From NCBI GenBank assembly GCA_013396995.1, contig VWZP01010551.1, positions 1 to 64,000 of the forward strand: a stretch of DNA of 64,000 nucleotides, written 5' to 3'. Positions within the stretch are counted from its first letter, which is position 1, and each line of letters opens with the position of its first letter. A program made the translations under genes and the position numbers. Positions 1-11,700 of the stretch are shown piece by piece. Source of the DNA: Dicaeum eximium (lineage: Eukaryota > Chordata > Aves > Passeriformes > Dicaeidae). The notes under the pieces are model-generated. The model had not been told where the DNA came from and did not search any database. It was given only the letters and a program-made list of their open reading frames with translations.

Positions 1-110
1 CGCCCAATCCCCGCGCGCGCGGCCCTTCCCGCGGCTTTGCCACGGTACACCGCCCTGCGTAAGGGAACGGCCCCAGCGCCCGCGTTGGGCCTGTTGGATC
101 GGCGATAATC
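1..110. promoter_or_regulatory. Edge of a CpG-rich segment, probably the IVD promoter/exon 1 island
   Basis: The first 110 bases are dense in CG dinucleotides (including a CGCGCGCGCGG run) with a CCAAT box at 4-8, then composition falls to AT-rich. IVD exon 2 lies 2.6 kb downstream and no sequence for the expected mitochondrial leader ending near LSEEQRQ is visible. I infer that this is the 3' edge of the IVD CpG island, with exon 1 upstream of the window. Confidence 0.5.
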
Positions 111-349
111 GTCAGAAACGTGATCACCAAAGAACACTTGGGTGGGGTCACGTCACATCCTCCCAAAAGAAGCGTTGCCGTTCTCCAAGCTTGTTCTCAT
201 GCCCAATAGGGCGCTCAAAGGTTTAGGATAATTCTTAGAACTCGTTCCAGGTTACAGCTTTCTTGCAAGGGGCAACGCATCTCTGTTCTGGTGACCGGTG
301 ACAGGAACCCAGGGGAGGTTTAGGCTGGATATTGTAAAATGGCTCTTTC

Positions 350-480
350 TCATGAGGGTGGTCGGGTACTGGAACAGCTCCCCGGGGAATGGTCACAGCC
401 TCAAGCTCTCAGGCACAGGGTGAGACTGTTGGGGTTTCCTGCGCAGGGCTGGGAGTTGGACTTGTTACTGAAAACCTCTG
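350..480 (+). mobile_element. CR1 LINE fragment, 3' region
   Basis: The sequence GGTACTGGAACAGCTCCCC and GGGAATGGTCACAGCC follows the CR1 3' consensus (GAACAGGCTCCCCAGGGAAG, then GTCACAGC). Diverged. Confidence 0.5.
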
Positions 481-1074
481 AAAACACTGGGAGAGATAAG
501 ACTCTAACACTGTCTTTAGTGTTAATGAGTAAGGCCGTACTTTATTCTTGACTAAGAGGTGTTTGGGTGGCTGACAAAGTTCGGCCTCCACACCAACCCA
601 AGACACAAAAGTTGCACTTAACATTTTTAGCAAAGAAATTAATGTTATTGGTTCTAAGTTGCATCATTCACTTTATTAATTAGTATTCTGTCCTCTATTG
701 GTTATTGATTTCTCACTCTTCATGATAATCTGGCCCACTTTTTAAAGTCCTTTTATCATTTTTTCTCAAATGGGGAGTTTCCAGCTTTCTAGGCTTCAAT
801 CTCCCCTGTGTCTTCTGGTTACTCCAATACATCTTTGAAGGGCCATTAATTTAAGATCCCAAGTCCAATCTTAAACTCCCTCAGGTTTTGTTTATTGGAG
901 CTTCTCAGGATTAGTTTAGCAAATTTAAGGTTTCAGTGATTTAATGATCAAAGTATCAATGACTGACTGTGAAAAAGAAACTTGACTAGTGCTGACTACA
1001 AGTGGGCATGCTTACAATTAATTTAAACAGCTAATGAAAAATTAGTTAGGAAAGTTACATCATTTCCAACAGAC

Positions 1075-1126
1075 TGATGATCTTTGTGGGTTCCTTCCAG
1101 CCCAGAATGTTCTGTGATTCTATGAT
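1075..1126 (+). mobile_element. CR1 LINE fragment, extreme 3' end
   Basis: It ends in TTCTGTGATTCTATGAT, the CR1 terminal octamer repeat, preceded by a diverged CCTTCCAGCCCAGAATG. Confidence 0.65.
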
Positions 1127-2699
1127 CATTAGCTTTGCTCTGTTCTTCTGTGTGCAACAGCAGCCAAGTGCTGACCATTTCAGATGTATTGCCTTCTGCC
1201 CCAGGGCTTGGAGTGAAGGGCAGTGTCTTCCCAGGGCTGCTCTACACAGGCTCCAGCCAGTGAAACACTGGAGCTACAGCCTCACTTTCCAGATAATTCT
1301 GATAGTGCGAGCATGTGGATGTGCAAAATAAACTTACTTGTTCTTCTTTCTTGCTACAGAATTATTCCTTGCCATGTTTGTGTTCATGTTTATGGCCTTA
1401 CCAGCTCGAACTGACGTTTCTTTTTACTTCTATATTCAGCAGATGTAAAAGAAGGTGTAAAATATTCCTCTTATTCCTGTCTGTTGGAAAAGCTAAAAAA
1501 AAAAAAAAAGAGAAATAATCTTCAGTAATATTAGTGAAACTGTGAATCAAAAGCAATATAACTGTTATAAACTGGCTTAGGGTATATGGGCTGCCTGCCT
1601 TGAGTCCATCCTCAATCTGATTAAGATTTTTTTTTAATAGTTGTTTTAAGCTTGTTTTAATTTTTTAAGCTCTTTGCTGAAGTGTAATGCAATCAGCTTT
1701 GTCACAGTTGAAAGATATCTAATGTCTTTTGGGGTTCTTTCTTTTTAAGTCTAGCAATGGGGAGAAAGCTAGTTTGGTAGTACTGCAATCCAGGGTCTGT
1801 GTGACTGGAAATTTAACATATCTTCTCAATTGTAAAAAAGAGGATGCTTAGGTTTTGGGAGTCAGAGAAAGGCAGAGGAGTGTGGGCATATTCTGGTTTG
1901 TTGCTCCTACCCCTTTTACAGGTTCTGGTTTAACAGCTCAGGGTTTCAGTCTCTAAAACTGTTGCTTAATCAAAATTAATGTGTGGGAATAAAGAACCAA
2001 AAAAAAAGGATTATTAAACTCTCCCATAAGATCGAGACCAAGTTTTTAAATCTTCCTGTTAAAAACATTTAAGGTACTGTGTATATTTTGTTAGTATGCA
2101 TATAGACTATTGTAGCATACATGTATGTAAGTGTTCAGAGTTTAAAATTTAGAAAAATATTTTGGGTTTTTAACACTTGGATCCATTAACATTCCTGGCT
2201 CTATCAAATTACCCCACTGTAGAAGGTAGTAAGGTAGATAATGTAGTTCCAGTTTGACACACAAACACATTTTAATTAGTATCCCTGCTTATTACAGGCA
2301 TCTGCACATAATTAAATGATGCTGTAAGCAGCTACTGGATGGGGTCAGCACATTATAAACTCTGTTCATCAGCTTCCCAAGTTCCCTGCCTAAAAATATG
2401 CCTGAAACCCCAGTGCAGGCAGGAGTTCAGGAACATTCTCTCATGTCAGGGTACAATTAAGGTTAAATGCTGAGAGGGACTAAAGTACATCAGCTCCTTT
2501 TTAAAAGACTAAAGAAATGACCCTTTTATGTGGTATTTCAGCCAGTAACATGAATCATGGATTTCCTTATGGTCTTGTCATTCTGGGTTTGGAATGCTGG
2601 AGTGGCCTGGTGAGGGAATGTTGGCAGGATCCTGGGGAAGAACACGACAATATATTACTGAGACGTAATGGATGTGTTTTTCCTCCCCTCTTTTCCCAG

Positions 2700-2789
2700 C
2701 TTAGGCAGACCATGACAAAGTTCTGCCAAGAGCATTTGGCTCCAAAGGCCCAACAGATTGACCAGGAAAATGAATTCAGAGGCATGCGG
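2700..2789 (+). CDS. IVD: IVD coding exon 2
   Basis: This 90-nt exon encodes 30 residues starting LRQTMTKFCQEHLAPKA, the first helix of the N-terminal acyl-CoA dehydrogenase domain. The acceptor is a pyrimidine tract ending TTTTCCCAG. The exon ends in CGG and is followed by GCAAGT, a GC-type donor. The only nearby GT donor (2794) would shift the frame into exon 3. The 90-nt length equals the human exon 2 that is skipped in a known class of isovaleric acidemia alleles (from memory). Confidence 0.93.
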
Positions 2790-5700
2790 GCAAGTATTTC
2801 ATGTGTGGTTCTGAAAGCCTCTCTGGGCTTTGATCTCTGCATTAGTCCAGACAATCACAAGCCACACCACAGGAACATGTGCATTAACTTTTCAAACTTA
2901 AAAGCCACAGAGAAAACCTTTTTTTGATTTCCTGTTTTATCATTTGTTTCCGACTTTCAGCAACCTGGGACAGAACCCAGCGATAATAGTCATAATAAAG
3001 ATTGATAATAGTCTCGTTTGGATTCTTATCATGGGATTTCTGCCTGTCTGTTCTGGCTCCTTCTTCAACATGTGCTTTGTATACTCCTGGCTCAGTCCCT
3101 TTCTTGGACATGAATTTCCTCTCAGATTTGCTGTGAAAATAATGTGTGCAAATGCTGAAATTTGCCTTTCTAATAAACCCAACAAATTCTGTAGCACAGG
3201 GTGCTTTGATTGATGGAAATGAGAGATCTGACTTACTTATTGTTTTTTATAAGCTCCCCTAGACTCAAAAAGCTCTAAACATCTGCCGGCATGCCAGCAT
3301 TTCCTAGAGCTCTGATGTTGACATTTCCAGGGATGTATGTGCAGTTTTGAAGTGAAATGTATAAGTTTAGCCTGGCATTCCAGATGTCATCCAGAGCTAT
3401 TGTATGATACCTTTTGAAGTCTCTGGAGATATTCCCTGATAATTATTGCCGGACACTGAGGCCATGTGAAGAGCACTCACCTATGTGTCCACCACACAGC
3501 AGAGGAAAGGAGCAGCAGGGAGATGGCCCCACCAGGGCACATGTGGGCCTTCCTGGTGACAACATCCTTTGCTTCTGCATTTTGTCGTGGCTATAACATT
3601 CCCATTTTTTTAGTCTCCCCCAAGGACGCTTCCTTGGCTTTAGTTGCCAACTCCTTACTGGAAGTTTTACTGGAAGTAAAGTGCCATCTCATAGCTTCAT
3701 ATTTTCAGGGTTTTGGTAATGGATAGTTTATACTATTACACAAAAATTTTTGTTGGAGTGAGCAAAGAGTTAAATCTTAGGAGGTGTCCTTCCAGAATTA
3801 AATTTAGGCATGTGACTTTTCACTGAATTCCACAAACTCCTCCCATGTGTAGCATAACTAGTGTCCTTAAATCTGTGGTTTCTCAGTTCCGAGGATGGAG
3901 CTGCACTGTGGTAGGAACAGGTATTAGGGTTGTATTTGCCTCATTCTCGTGATAGCTCACAGATAAACGGATGTGTCCAGTGAACTACCTGAGGAAATTT
4001 GTTATGCTGATGCCGAGACTGCCAGTTTGGGCTGATTGCTTGTTCTGTATTTGTAGGACTTTTGGAAGAAACTTGGAGAACTGGGAGTTCTGGGAATCAC
4101 AGCCCCTGGTAAGTTTCTTCCGATCTTTTGCCTTCTGATGGATGGTTCCTTAAACAAAAGAGAGACTACTTAAATTCTCACTTTCCAGTTCATAACAGCC
4201 TTGTCTGTGATGTGGCATCCATTTTGTCCTATCTTTGTGTTTTAAAAAACTCTCCCAACTGTTTTTCTTCTTCTCTGACTTTGGATCCTTTTTTGTTGTT
4301 AGACAAAATGCCTTTCACAATTTAAAAGCACTGCTCAGAAATGGTTTCTCTAGATGTAACATATGTAGCTCAAACGTATTTGTGCCTTTCTAATATGAAG
4401 CAAATTTTGAAGAAGGAGAGCTAGAGATAAAAGTATCCCAGAACAAACATCCATCTGTAATGTGAGAAGTTAAAGGGTCTAAAATAATGCCCTGAAAAGC
4501 TGTGATAACTAATGGGGAGCTGACCACAGCCAACCAGTCGGAAAAAAATCAAGGGAAATCTTATTCAGCCTTGCGCAGGTTAGTGAAAAGTGTTGTGATG
4601 AGTGTTACAGATGAGTGTGATCGTGCTGAATGCACCAAGGCAGGGTAATGAGGAGAAGCCCTTAGTGGAGAAAAGCGGCTGATGGAGCCTTTCTTTCCAC
4701 ATGGAAAAGTCTGTTTTCTAGATGTGGCTGTGCAAAGGCTCTGCAGAATCCAGCTGAATAGCAATGCGTCTGAATAATGCCTCTGCCTCGCTTTCAGTGC
4801 TGAAAGACAGCATTTCTGCTTTCTCTCTCTCTCCTCTTCCCCATTTACTGCTGGTCCTGGTTTTCCTCACTCTTACCTTCTTTCTTCTTTGATGTTGTGC
4901 CTGAGGCTTACAGCAGTTTCCCACACTATAAATAAGCCATCCCTTCATGAGTCCTGTCCTTCTTGATTTCCTCAAAGATTTACCTCTCAAACCCTCCTAC
5001 ACCCAGGATTTTTCACTGTTTTTTGGGTTGTGGAGTTGCATGTTTCTTTATTGATGTTGGTTTTGTTGGAGGAGACTAGGATTTAGGATGTGAAGGTCAT
5101 GTGGAATTTTAGGAGGGTGTACACAATTAAATGACATGTTTAGGTACTGGTGCATCAAGTCTATTAAGGGAACATTTTAAATAACAGTGCTGTTTGTTTT
5201 CTTCCTAAAACTAAGATAACTGGTGTTTGTAATTTTCCATTTGTTTTATAAAGTGCAAAGTGAAGAAATGCAAATATGTAGTTTCCATGGAATGATAATA
5301 CAGGCATGTCATATACAAAGACTAGCTTTGAAAAGGCAGCATCATTCACACCATGGTTTGTGTTATATGAGGAGATATCTGGCAGGATCATTTTCCTGTT
5401 CCTCTTGCAGTGCAAAGCAATCCTGGATTTGTGCTGCTGACAGTTACCTCACCTTCCTTGAGGCAAAAGCACCAAACCCAGCCATTAGATGGGAATTAAT
5501 AAAAAACCTTCTTGTTTTGGCATACATGAGAAATTGTTAAGCCCATCTTTTAGGATACTGATAGCAAACCCCTAAACTTGGGTTTGTGGTAGAGAGAGAA
5601 GATTTTAGAGGATAAAGGGCCCTGCAGATAAAGGCAGGAGTCAAAGATGAGGGATATGGGAGGAAAGGCTGTGTGTGATGCCAGTGGCTACAATGTTAAT

Positions 5701-8700
5701 TTGAGGAATTTGGGAGAGCAGCTCCTTCAAACTGTGCCCTTTGGTCACTCTGGGCATACCCAGAGATTTGCTCTTACCCTTGTTGCTCTTGCTTGCAGCC
5801 TCCACATTGATGGACGAGTAAGTGCTCCCAGCTTATCTCCCCAGCTGCTTCTCAGCATTCATGTCCTGTTGTAGTGCTTCTCTTACTTGTTCTCCACTTG
5901 CTTCCTACCTGGAGGACAAAGCTTTCAGGCTGGGAAGTGACTGTATTTGTGTGTATATAAATGTGTTTAGAGGTACGTGTATACATATTTATGTAAGCTG
6001 TTGGCTCCTCAAGGCCATTACGCATTTCTCAGCCTTCTCTTTTTACTTGCCTTCTCTCTCCCTGTTCTACTGTGTGACTTTAATCTTTACTATTAGTTTT
6101 AGGCTCAACTCCATGTGCCTTGCTGGGCTCCCAGTTCTGTTCTGTCTCAACTTCATCCTCTCTTGAAATCTACATGCTCGTCACTGATGAATTACATTTA
6201 TGGATCATTTTCCTTCTCAGTCAGCCACTCATCAAAATTCTGGTGTCCTGCACATTTGTAGGGTTAGGAAAGTCCTTAGTGCCACATTTTTGAGCAGTTT
6301 AAGAATTCATCACTTGTTTAGGGGCAAACATACATAGATTTTACAAACTTTGCCTCTGTTCCTTTGTTCTCACCTTAAGGAGGTTGCAACTTGATTTAAT
6401 CTTTGATATTTGATTTAATCTTTGTGATAATACTAAGGTTGTTAAGAAGGACTCATTATTGCTCAATGTCAGTGGCATGTTCAAGATGTGTCCTTGTGCA
6501 TGTTCTGCATATAAGCTATGTTATACAAGTCAGTTATGGATTATGCTGAAGACAGAATATCCCTATGACTTTAAGATGAGAAAAATGCAATTCAGAGAGG
6601 ATGGGGAAAGCCAGAAGTGCCCAGCTCAGGGATGGCAACAGTCAAACCCAGAAGCATTCTAAGTGTCTCGGATTTCATTGGAGACTGAGCCCAGCCCCTA
6701 GATCTTGGCACGTGGTGGGTAACGAGCTTTTTCCTCTCTTCCCAGCGGCATATGGTGGATCTGCCCTCGGATACTTGGACCACGTGCTGGTGATGGAGGA
6801 GATCTCCCGTGCATCAGCATCCGTGGGGCTCAGTTATGGGGCCCACTCCAACCTGTGCATCAACCAGCTCGTGCGCAACGGCAACGAGGCCCAGAAGCTC
6901 AAGTACCTGCCCAAGGTACGTGGCTGGAGGAGGGACAACCCTGGAAAGCATTTGGGTTCTGGAGGCAAGGATGACATCTTAAGCGCCAGCAGATTTCAGT
7001 GACCAAACCTTAGGAAGTACTGAACATGCCAAACTTGCCCTTCTCTAGCTTGTCAATTTTTGTCCTATTAATCCATATTGACCTCAACCCATGCCCATGG
7101 CCTTGTCTGCAGGCAGCACAGCCCAGCTCTCTGGAGCTGTGTTACTAAGGGAGGCTTTGAGGTGACACTGGAGAATATTCTTTCAAATTCCCAAATCATT
7201 TAGAGATCTCTGAATGAAAGTCACTGCTTTCCTATTTTATATTCTCCATTTCTCACTGCCAAATGCTTGGTATGGCTGTTAATTAACTACATGTGAAACT
7301 TCATCATCACTTGGGGCATTGATGTTGTAACTCAGAAGCACATTAATTAGATTTCAGTTTTTAAATGCATATAAAAACAATGAGCACATTGAATCCCAGC
7401 TACTGAGATTATCAGTGAAATTATCAGCACAAGAAACTTGATTTAAACAATGTGCAAAGTATAGTGTCACTTCCTCAAAGCACTATGCAGCCTGCAAATG
7501 TGTAACCCTGAATTGTCCTCCTTCCTCAGGTGTATTTTCATGTTTCATTCTCTGCCTTTCAATGAGATGTGAAGTCACTTCAGCTCTGACTTGTTTTGGC
7601 TCCTGACAGAGCACTTAAAGGTGCTTAACTAGGTTTGAGCACTTCATGGGGACTTCTGTAGCAATGCACTGATGTATTGAATTGGTGGAACATACCTTAA
7701 GCATTGAGTCTTCTTTTTAAAAACAAGTAGAGATCAAAAGGAGGAGAAGATCGATGAAAGTACCCAGGGAGGAAAAAAAAAGGCAAGGAGAAAAGGGCAG
7801 GATGAAATAACAGTGAAGCGGAAGCAACAGCTCTGCCACAGCCTGGTGTGAGTAGGCACAGGAGAGGGTCTATCTGCTGTTGTGGGGTGAGTGTGGGGGG
7901 ACTGGGCTATGAGAACATTGCAGAGAACTTTTCTATCCCTTTTTACCCCCTCGTTGGCCTTTTGTGTTCACCAGCTCCTGTTTGTGTAAAAGGACAGCAG
8001 AAAGCCCAGGCAGGACCTGGGGACAGGCATATGGCTGCCTGCATGGTTCCTTGGCACCTTCCCTATGTGTTCTGCAGGCAGGGCTGTGCTTGTCTAGCTC
8101 AGACAGAGCTGAGTCACCTTCTCATCCCTCTGGGATTTCTTTTCCCTCGGCACAGCGCAAGGGAGCTCCTTGCTTGGGCTGTGCCGGGAACAGCAGCTTT
8201 TGTTTGAGTTCTTGCAGGGAACAGGGACTGTGGAGGTTCAGTGCAGGAAAACAGGTAGGGGTGCTAAAGAGGGAGCACAAACAATGCTGCTGGTCTTCAT
8301 CTTTTGCTAATATTTGTCTTTTCTTCCAGCTAATCAGCGGGGAACACATTGGAGCCTTAGCCATGAGCGAGCCAAATGCTGGCTCTGATGTTGTGTCCAT
8401 GAAGCTGAAAGCAGACAAGAAAGGTAAAGCCTGTACTATGCTGCCCAGGGAGGTGTTGGAGGCCCCGTCCCTGAAGGTATTCAAAGAACATTTGGCCATG
8501 GCACTCAGTGCTCTGGTCTAGTTCACAAGCTGGTGATGGGCCAGAGGTTGGACTCGACGATCTTGGAGATCTTTTCCAACCTAAGTGATTCTAGGAAGCC
8601 TGTTAGGGAATAAATGGAGTGGGAATACCAGTGTTGCTGTCATGAGCTAACAGCTTTCATCTCTTGGTTTCCAGGAGACTACTTTGTTTTGAATGGGAAC

Positions 8701-11700
8701 AAATTCTGGATCACCAATGGGCCAGATGCGGATGTTCTCATCGTCTATGCTAAAACTGACATGAACGCTGTCCCGGCCTCCCAAGGCATAACTGCCTTCA
8801 TCGTGGAGAGGGTAGGTTTAGTCATTCCTACAGGGTTTTAAAGCAGAATCCTTCATCTTAACTGCCTCCTTTGGAAATCAGCTGGTTTTCCTTCCATAAC
8901 TGCTAGCCTCTTCCTCAAAGACAAACTACTTTCTGCCTTTCAGGCAGGAAAGGAACCTTTAATAAAATGAAATCTGAGATCAGTAAACCTTCTGATAGAC
9001 ATAACTTAATTATTAGAATAGTTCAGTTACTGGCAGAGCTTCCAACCCTTGCTGTAGGAGAGCCTGTGTTGGCAGCTGTCCAAATAACTTATTTGCTGTT
9101 TATGTGCATTAGAAAATGGATGCACAGGGTTCATATGTGTATGTTTCTCTGTCCATTTGCTTTCTCTGCACTTGCACTTAGACCTGGTCTTGTTCTTAGG
9201 TCACTTTATCTCCCTCCTGTCACCCTACGCATGTTCATGTGGTCAGGGGAATTTCACAGATCTCTCATTATTTTCTTTAATCTGTAACTGAGACATGAAA
9301 TGTATTTTTACTGCCTTGACTTTGCAGGGAATGCCAGGTTTCAGGACAGCCCAGAAGCTGGATAAGCTGGGAATGAGAGGGTCTAATACCTGTGAATTGA
9401 TCTTTGAAGACTGCAAGGTCCCTGGTGAGTTGGGTTCAAATCATGGTGGTTTCCTGTATGCTTGATCAGATAAATTGGATCACTAATTACACACATGTTC
9501 AGCCCGTCACCTGGAGGGCTTTGCAGATGCTTATCTCCTCTGGGCAGCCTCTGAGGGAGCTGGTGGAACTGGAAAAATGCAATCTGCTGGATTGCAGGGA
9601 GAGAGCACATCCTTTGTCAGATCATTGCTCTTTCACCTTCATGGACCTAGTTCTTAACCACTGCTTCTCCAAAGCCTTGCTCGGCTTCCCAATAAATTTG
9701 TTTGCATTAGAGCTCCAGTCTTATATGGAGGTGAGCTACTTTGCCCTAAAGGTTCTTTGATTGGTGATTTTCCAACAGGCTTTTGTAACATTTCTGAGTT
9801 CTTTTGGGGCCATGGCGTGAAAAGGGATATCCTTTCCCCTGTTAGTAGGACAGAGGCCTCAGTATTTGTTATTCCAGTGGCAATTTTTGTTGATAGAAGA
9901 ATTCCAGCCTTCTAGAGCAAATGGAGAAGACGTCTTATAATAAAAATCCTGATTGCACATTTGCAGAGCAAGGAGCTCCCCTGCTCCCCATATACACCTT
10001 CAAAAGCTAAAGTGGAAGAGTTTCAGCTGAAATCTAACATTTCTAACTGTATTGGATCCCTCCATCCTGAAATCATAAAGGCCAGTGCCCCAGTGCTCTG
10101 ATCATGTCCCAGGAGTCATGCACAGGGATGTTCTTGTGGAAAGAGGCTGATGACATGGAGAAGCACATCACTGCAGTGTTGCAACTTAACGCACTTGGCA
10201 CTCTGGCTATTAATGCTCCTTCTGATCTTTGGCTTTGGAAGCTGAAACAGTTTTTTCCAGAAAATTGTTCAGGCTATTCAGTCATTTTTCATAGAATCCC
10301 AGGATGGTTTGGGCTGGAAGAAACCTTAAGATCATCCAGTCCCACCCCTTGCCGTAGGCAGGGACATCTTCCACTGGCCCAGGTTGCTCCTCCCCCCATT
10401 GAACACAGGCTCTCAGTGAGTGGCTTGTCTGAGTTTTGCACATAAATAAATAACTTTCCCTTTGCTCTTTGCAGCTGAAAATGTCTTGGGGACACTGAGC
10501 AAAGGAGTCTATGTTCTGATGAGTGGATTGGACCTGGAGAGACTCGTGCTGTCTGGGGGGCCCCTGGGGTAAGGGTTTGCCATCTTTTATAGGTTGTAAG
10601 GCCAGAAGGGTCCTTGGTGATCACCAAGACTGTGGGGATCCCTTGGGGCCTGCAGCTCTTGGTAGGATGGATCCTGGATGGAGAACTGGGTTACTGGGGC
10701 AGCAGAAGAGGAGAGACTGGGTCAAATATGGGAAGGAAGCAAGTGCAAGGAGATCCCATGGCTGCTGGGTGTCCCAGTCAAAACCAGCAGAACTCCAGCA
10801 CCAGCACAGCTGCTCAATTGGTCTCTCCTGGAGGTGCTCCTGGAGGGCCCTGTCAGCAGCCACCACTCACTCAAATGTGCTCTGCCTCATCCTTGAGCTC
10901 TCAGCTCCTCATGGAGTGGTTTCCCAATTTGAAAGCATCTCTGAATCCCCCTGTGAGGGGAAAGGGATGGGAGAAGCAATGCCAGAAAGAATGTTTGCAA
11001 GCCTGCCTTCCAGTGTCCACTGACCCTCCAGAGCAGACTTTGGAAAAGATCAGTCTTGATAAAAAATTATCCAGAGATGTAAATCTGCTTCAGTCCCCAG
11101 TTGCTGGCTTGTGAATCTCCACGTTATTACTCAGGGAATAACCAGCTCATTTGTGTTATCAATTCCTTAGAATCTAATACACTATCCAGAGACTCACTAA
11201 CTGATTCGTTCTTCATTTATTCAATCCTTAAGTTTCGCAGTAATTATCGGCAGCCCACAGTCCTTTTGTCCTCCCGAGTGGTCTCTCTGGGCTAATCCTT
11301 TTTAGGGAAGACCAACTTCCACAAAGCAGGAGGAAGATTTTTCCCCTCCTTGTTCTTACCTGTGCTTTTTTTTATGGTATTGGCTGGTATTCCTTGTGTT
11401 GAGGGGTTCTGGAGGTAAGAGGCAGCACAAACTGTCCTGGCTGTGGTTGTGAGAAAGCTCTTGAAGTCTCAGTCCCCTAAATCAAAAGGTCAGACCTTCC
11501 CACAGGATGCCCCAAATGGGCTCTGGGGAGAAATATAGGACCTTTGGATTTTATTCTTGGCCTTGTTTGAGTGGAGCTGTAGGAAGACAGCAGGATATCA
11601 CTTTAGCTGTGAGAACCTTTTTGCCTTGGGATACACTTCCAAAGTTAAATCATTATTAATTAATAGTTTTGCTGTTTCCCTTTTCCCTCTGCTCTTTTTA

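Larger units (their letters stand above)
111..2699. other. Probable IVD intron 1
   Basis: AT-rich non-coding sequence between the CpG-rich edge and IVD exon 2. It holds two CR1 pieces (about 350-480 and 1075-1126), an A-run near 1495-1509 and no open frame longer than about 85 codons that resembles a protein. If exon 1 lies upstream, this is the 3' part of intron 1. Confidence 0.5.

Noticed and set aside
1495..1509. Poly(A) run as a retrocopy tail
   Set aside because: No AATAAA precedes it and no transcript-like sequence is evident; a simple A-run is enough.
2517..2927. 136-codon frame with an upstream ATG containing IVD exon 2
   Set aside because: Only 2700-2789 is IVD-like; the ATG and both ends are intronic read-through around proper splice signals.
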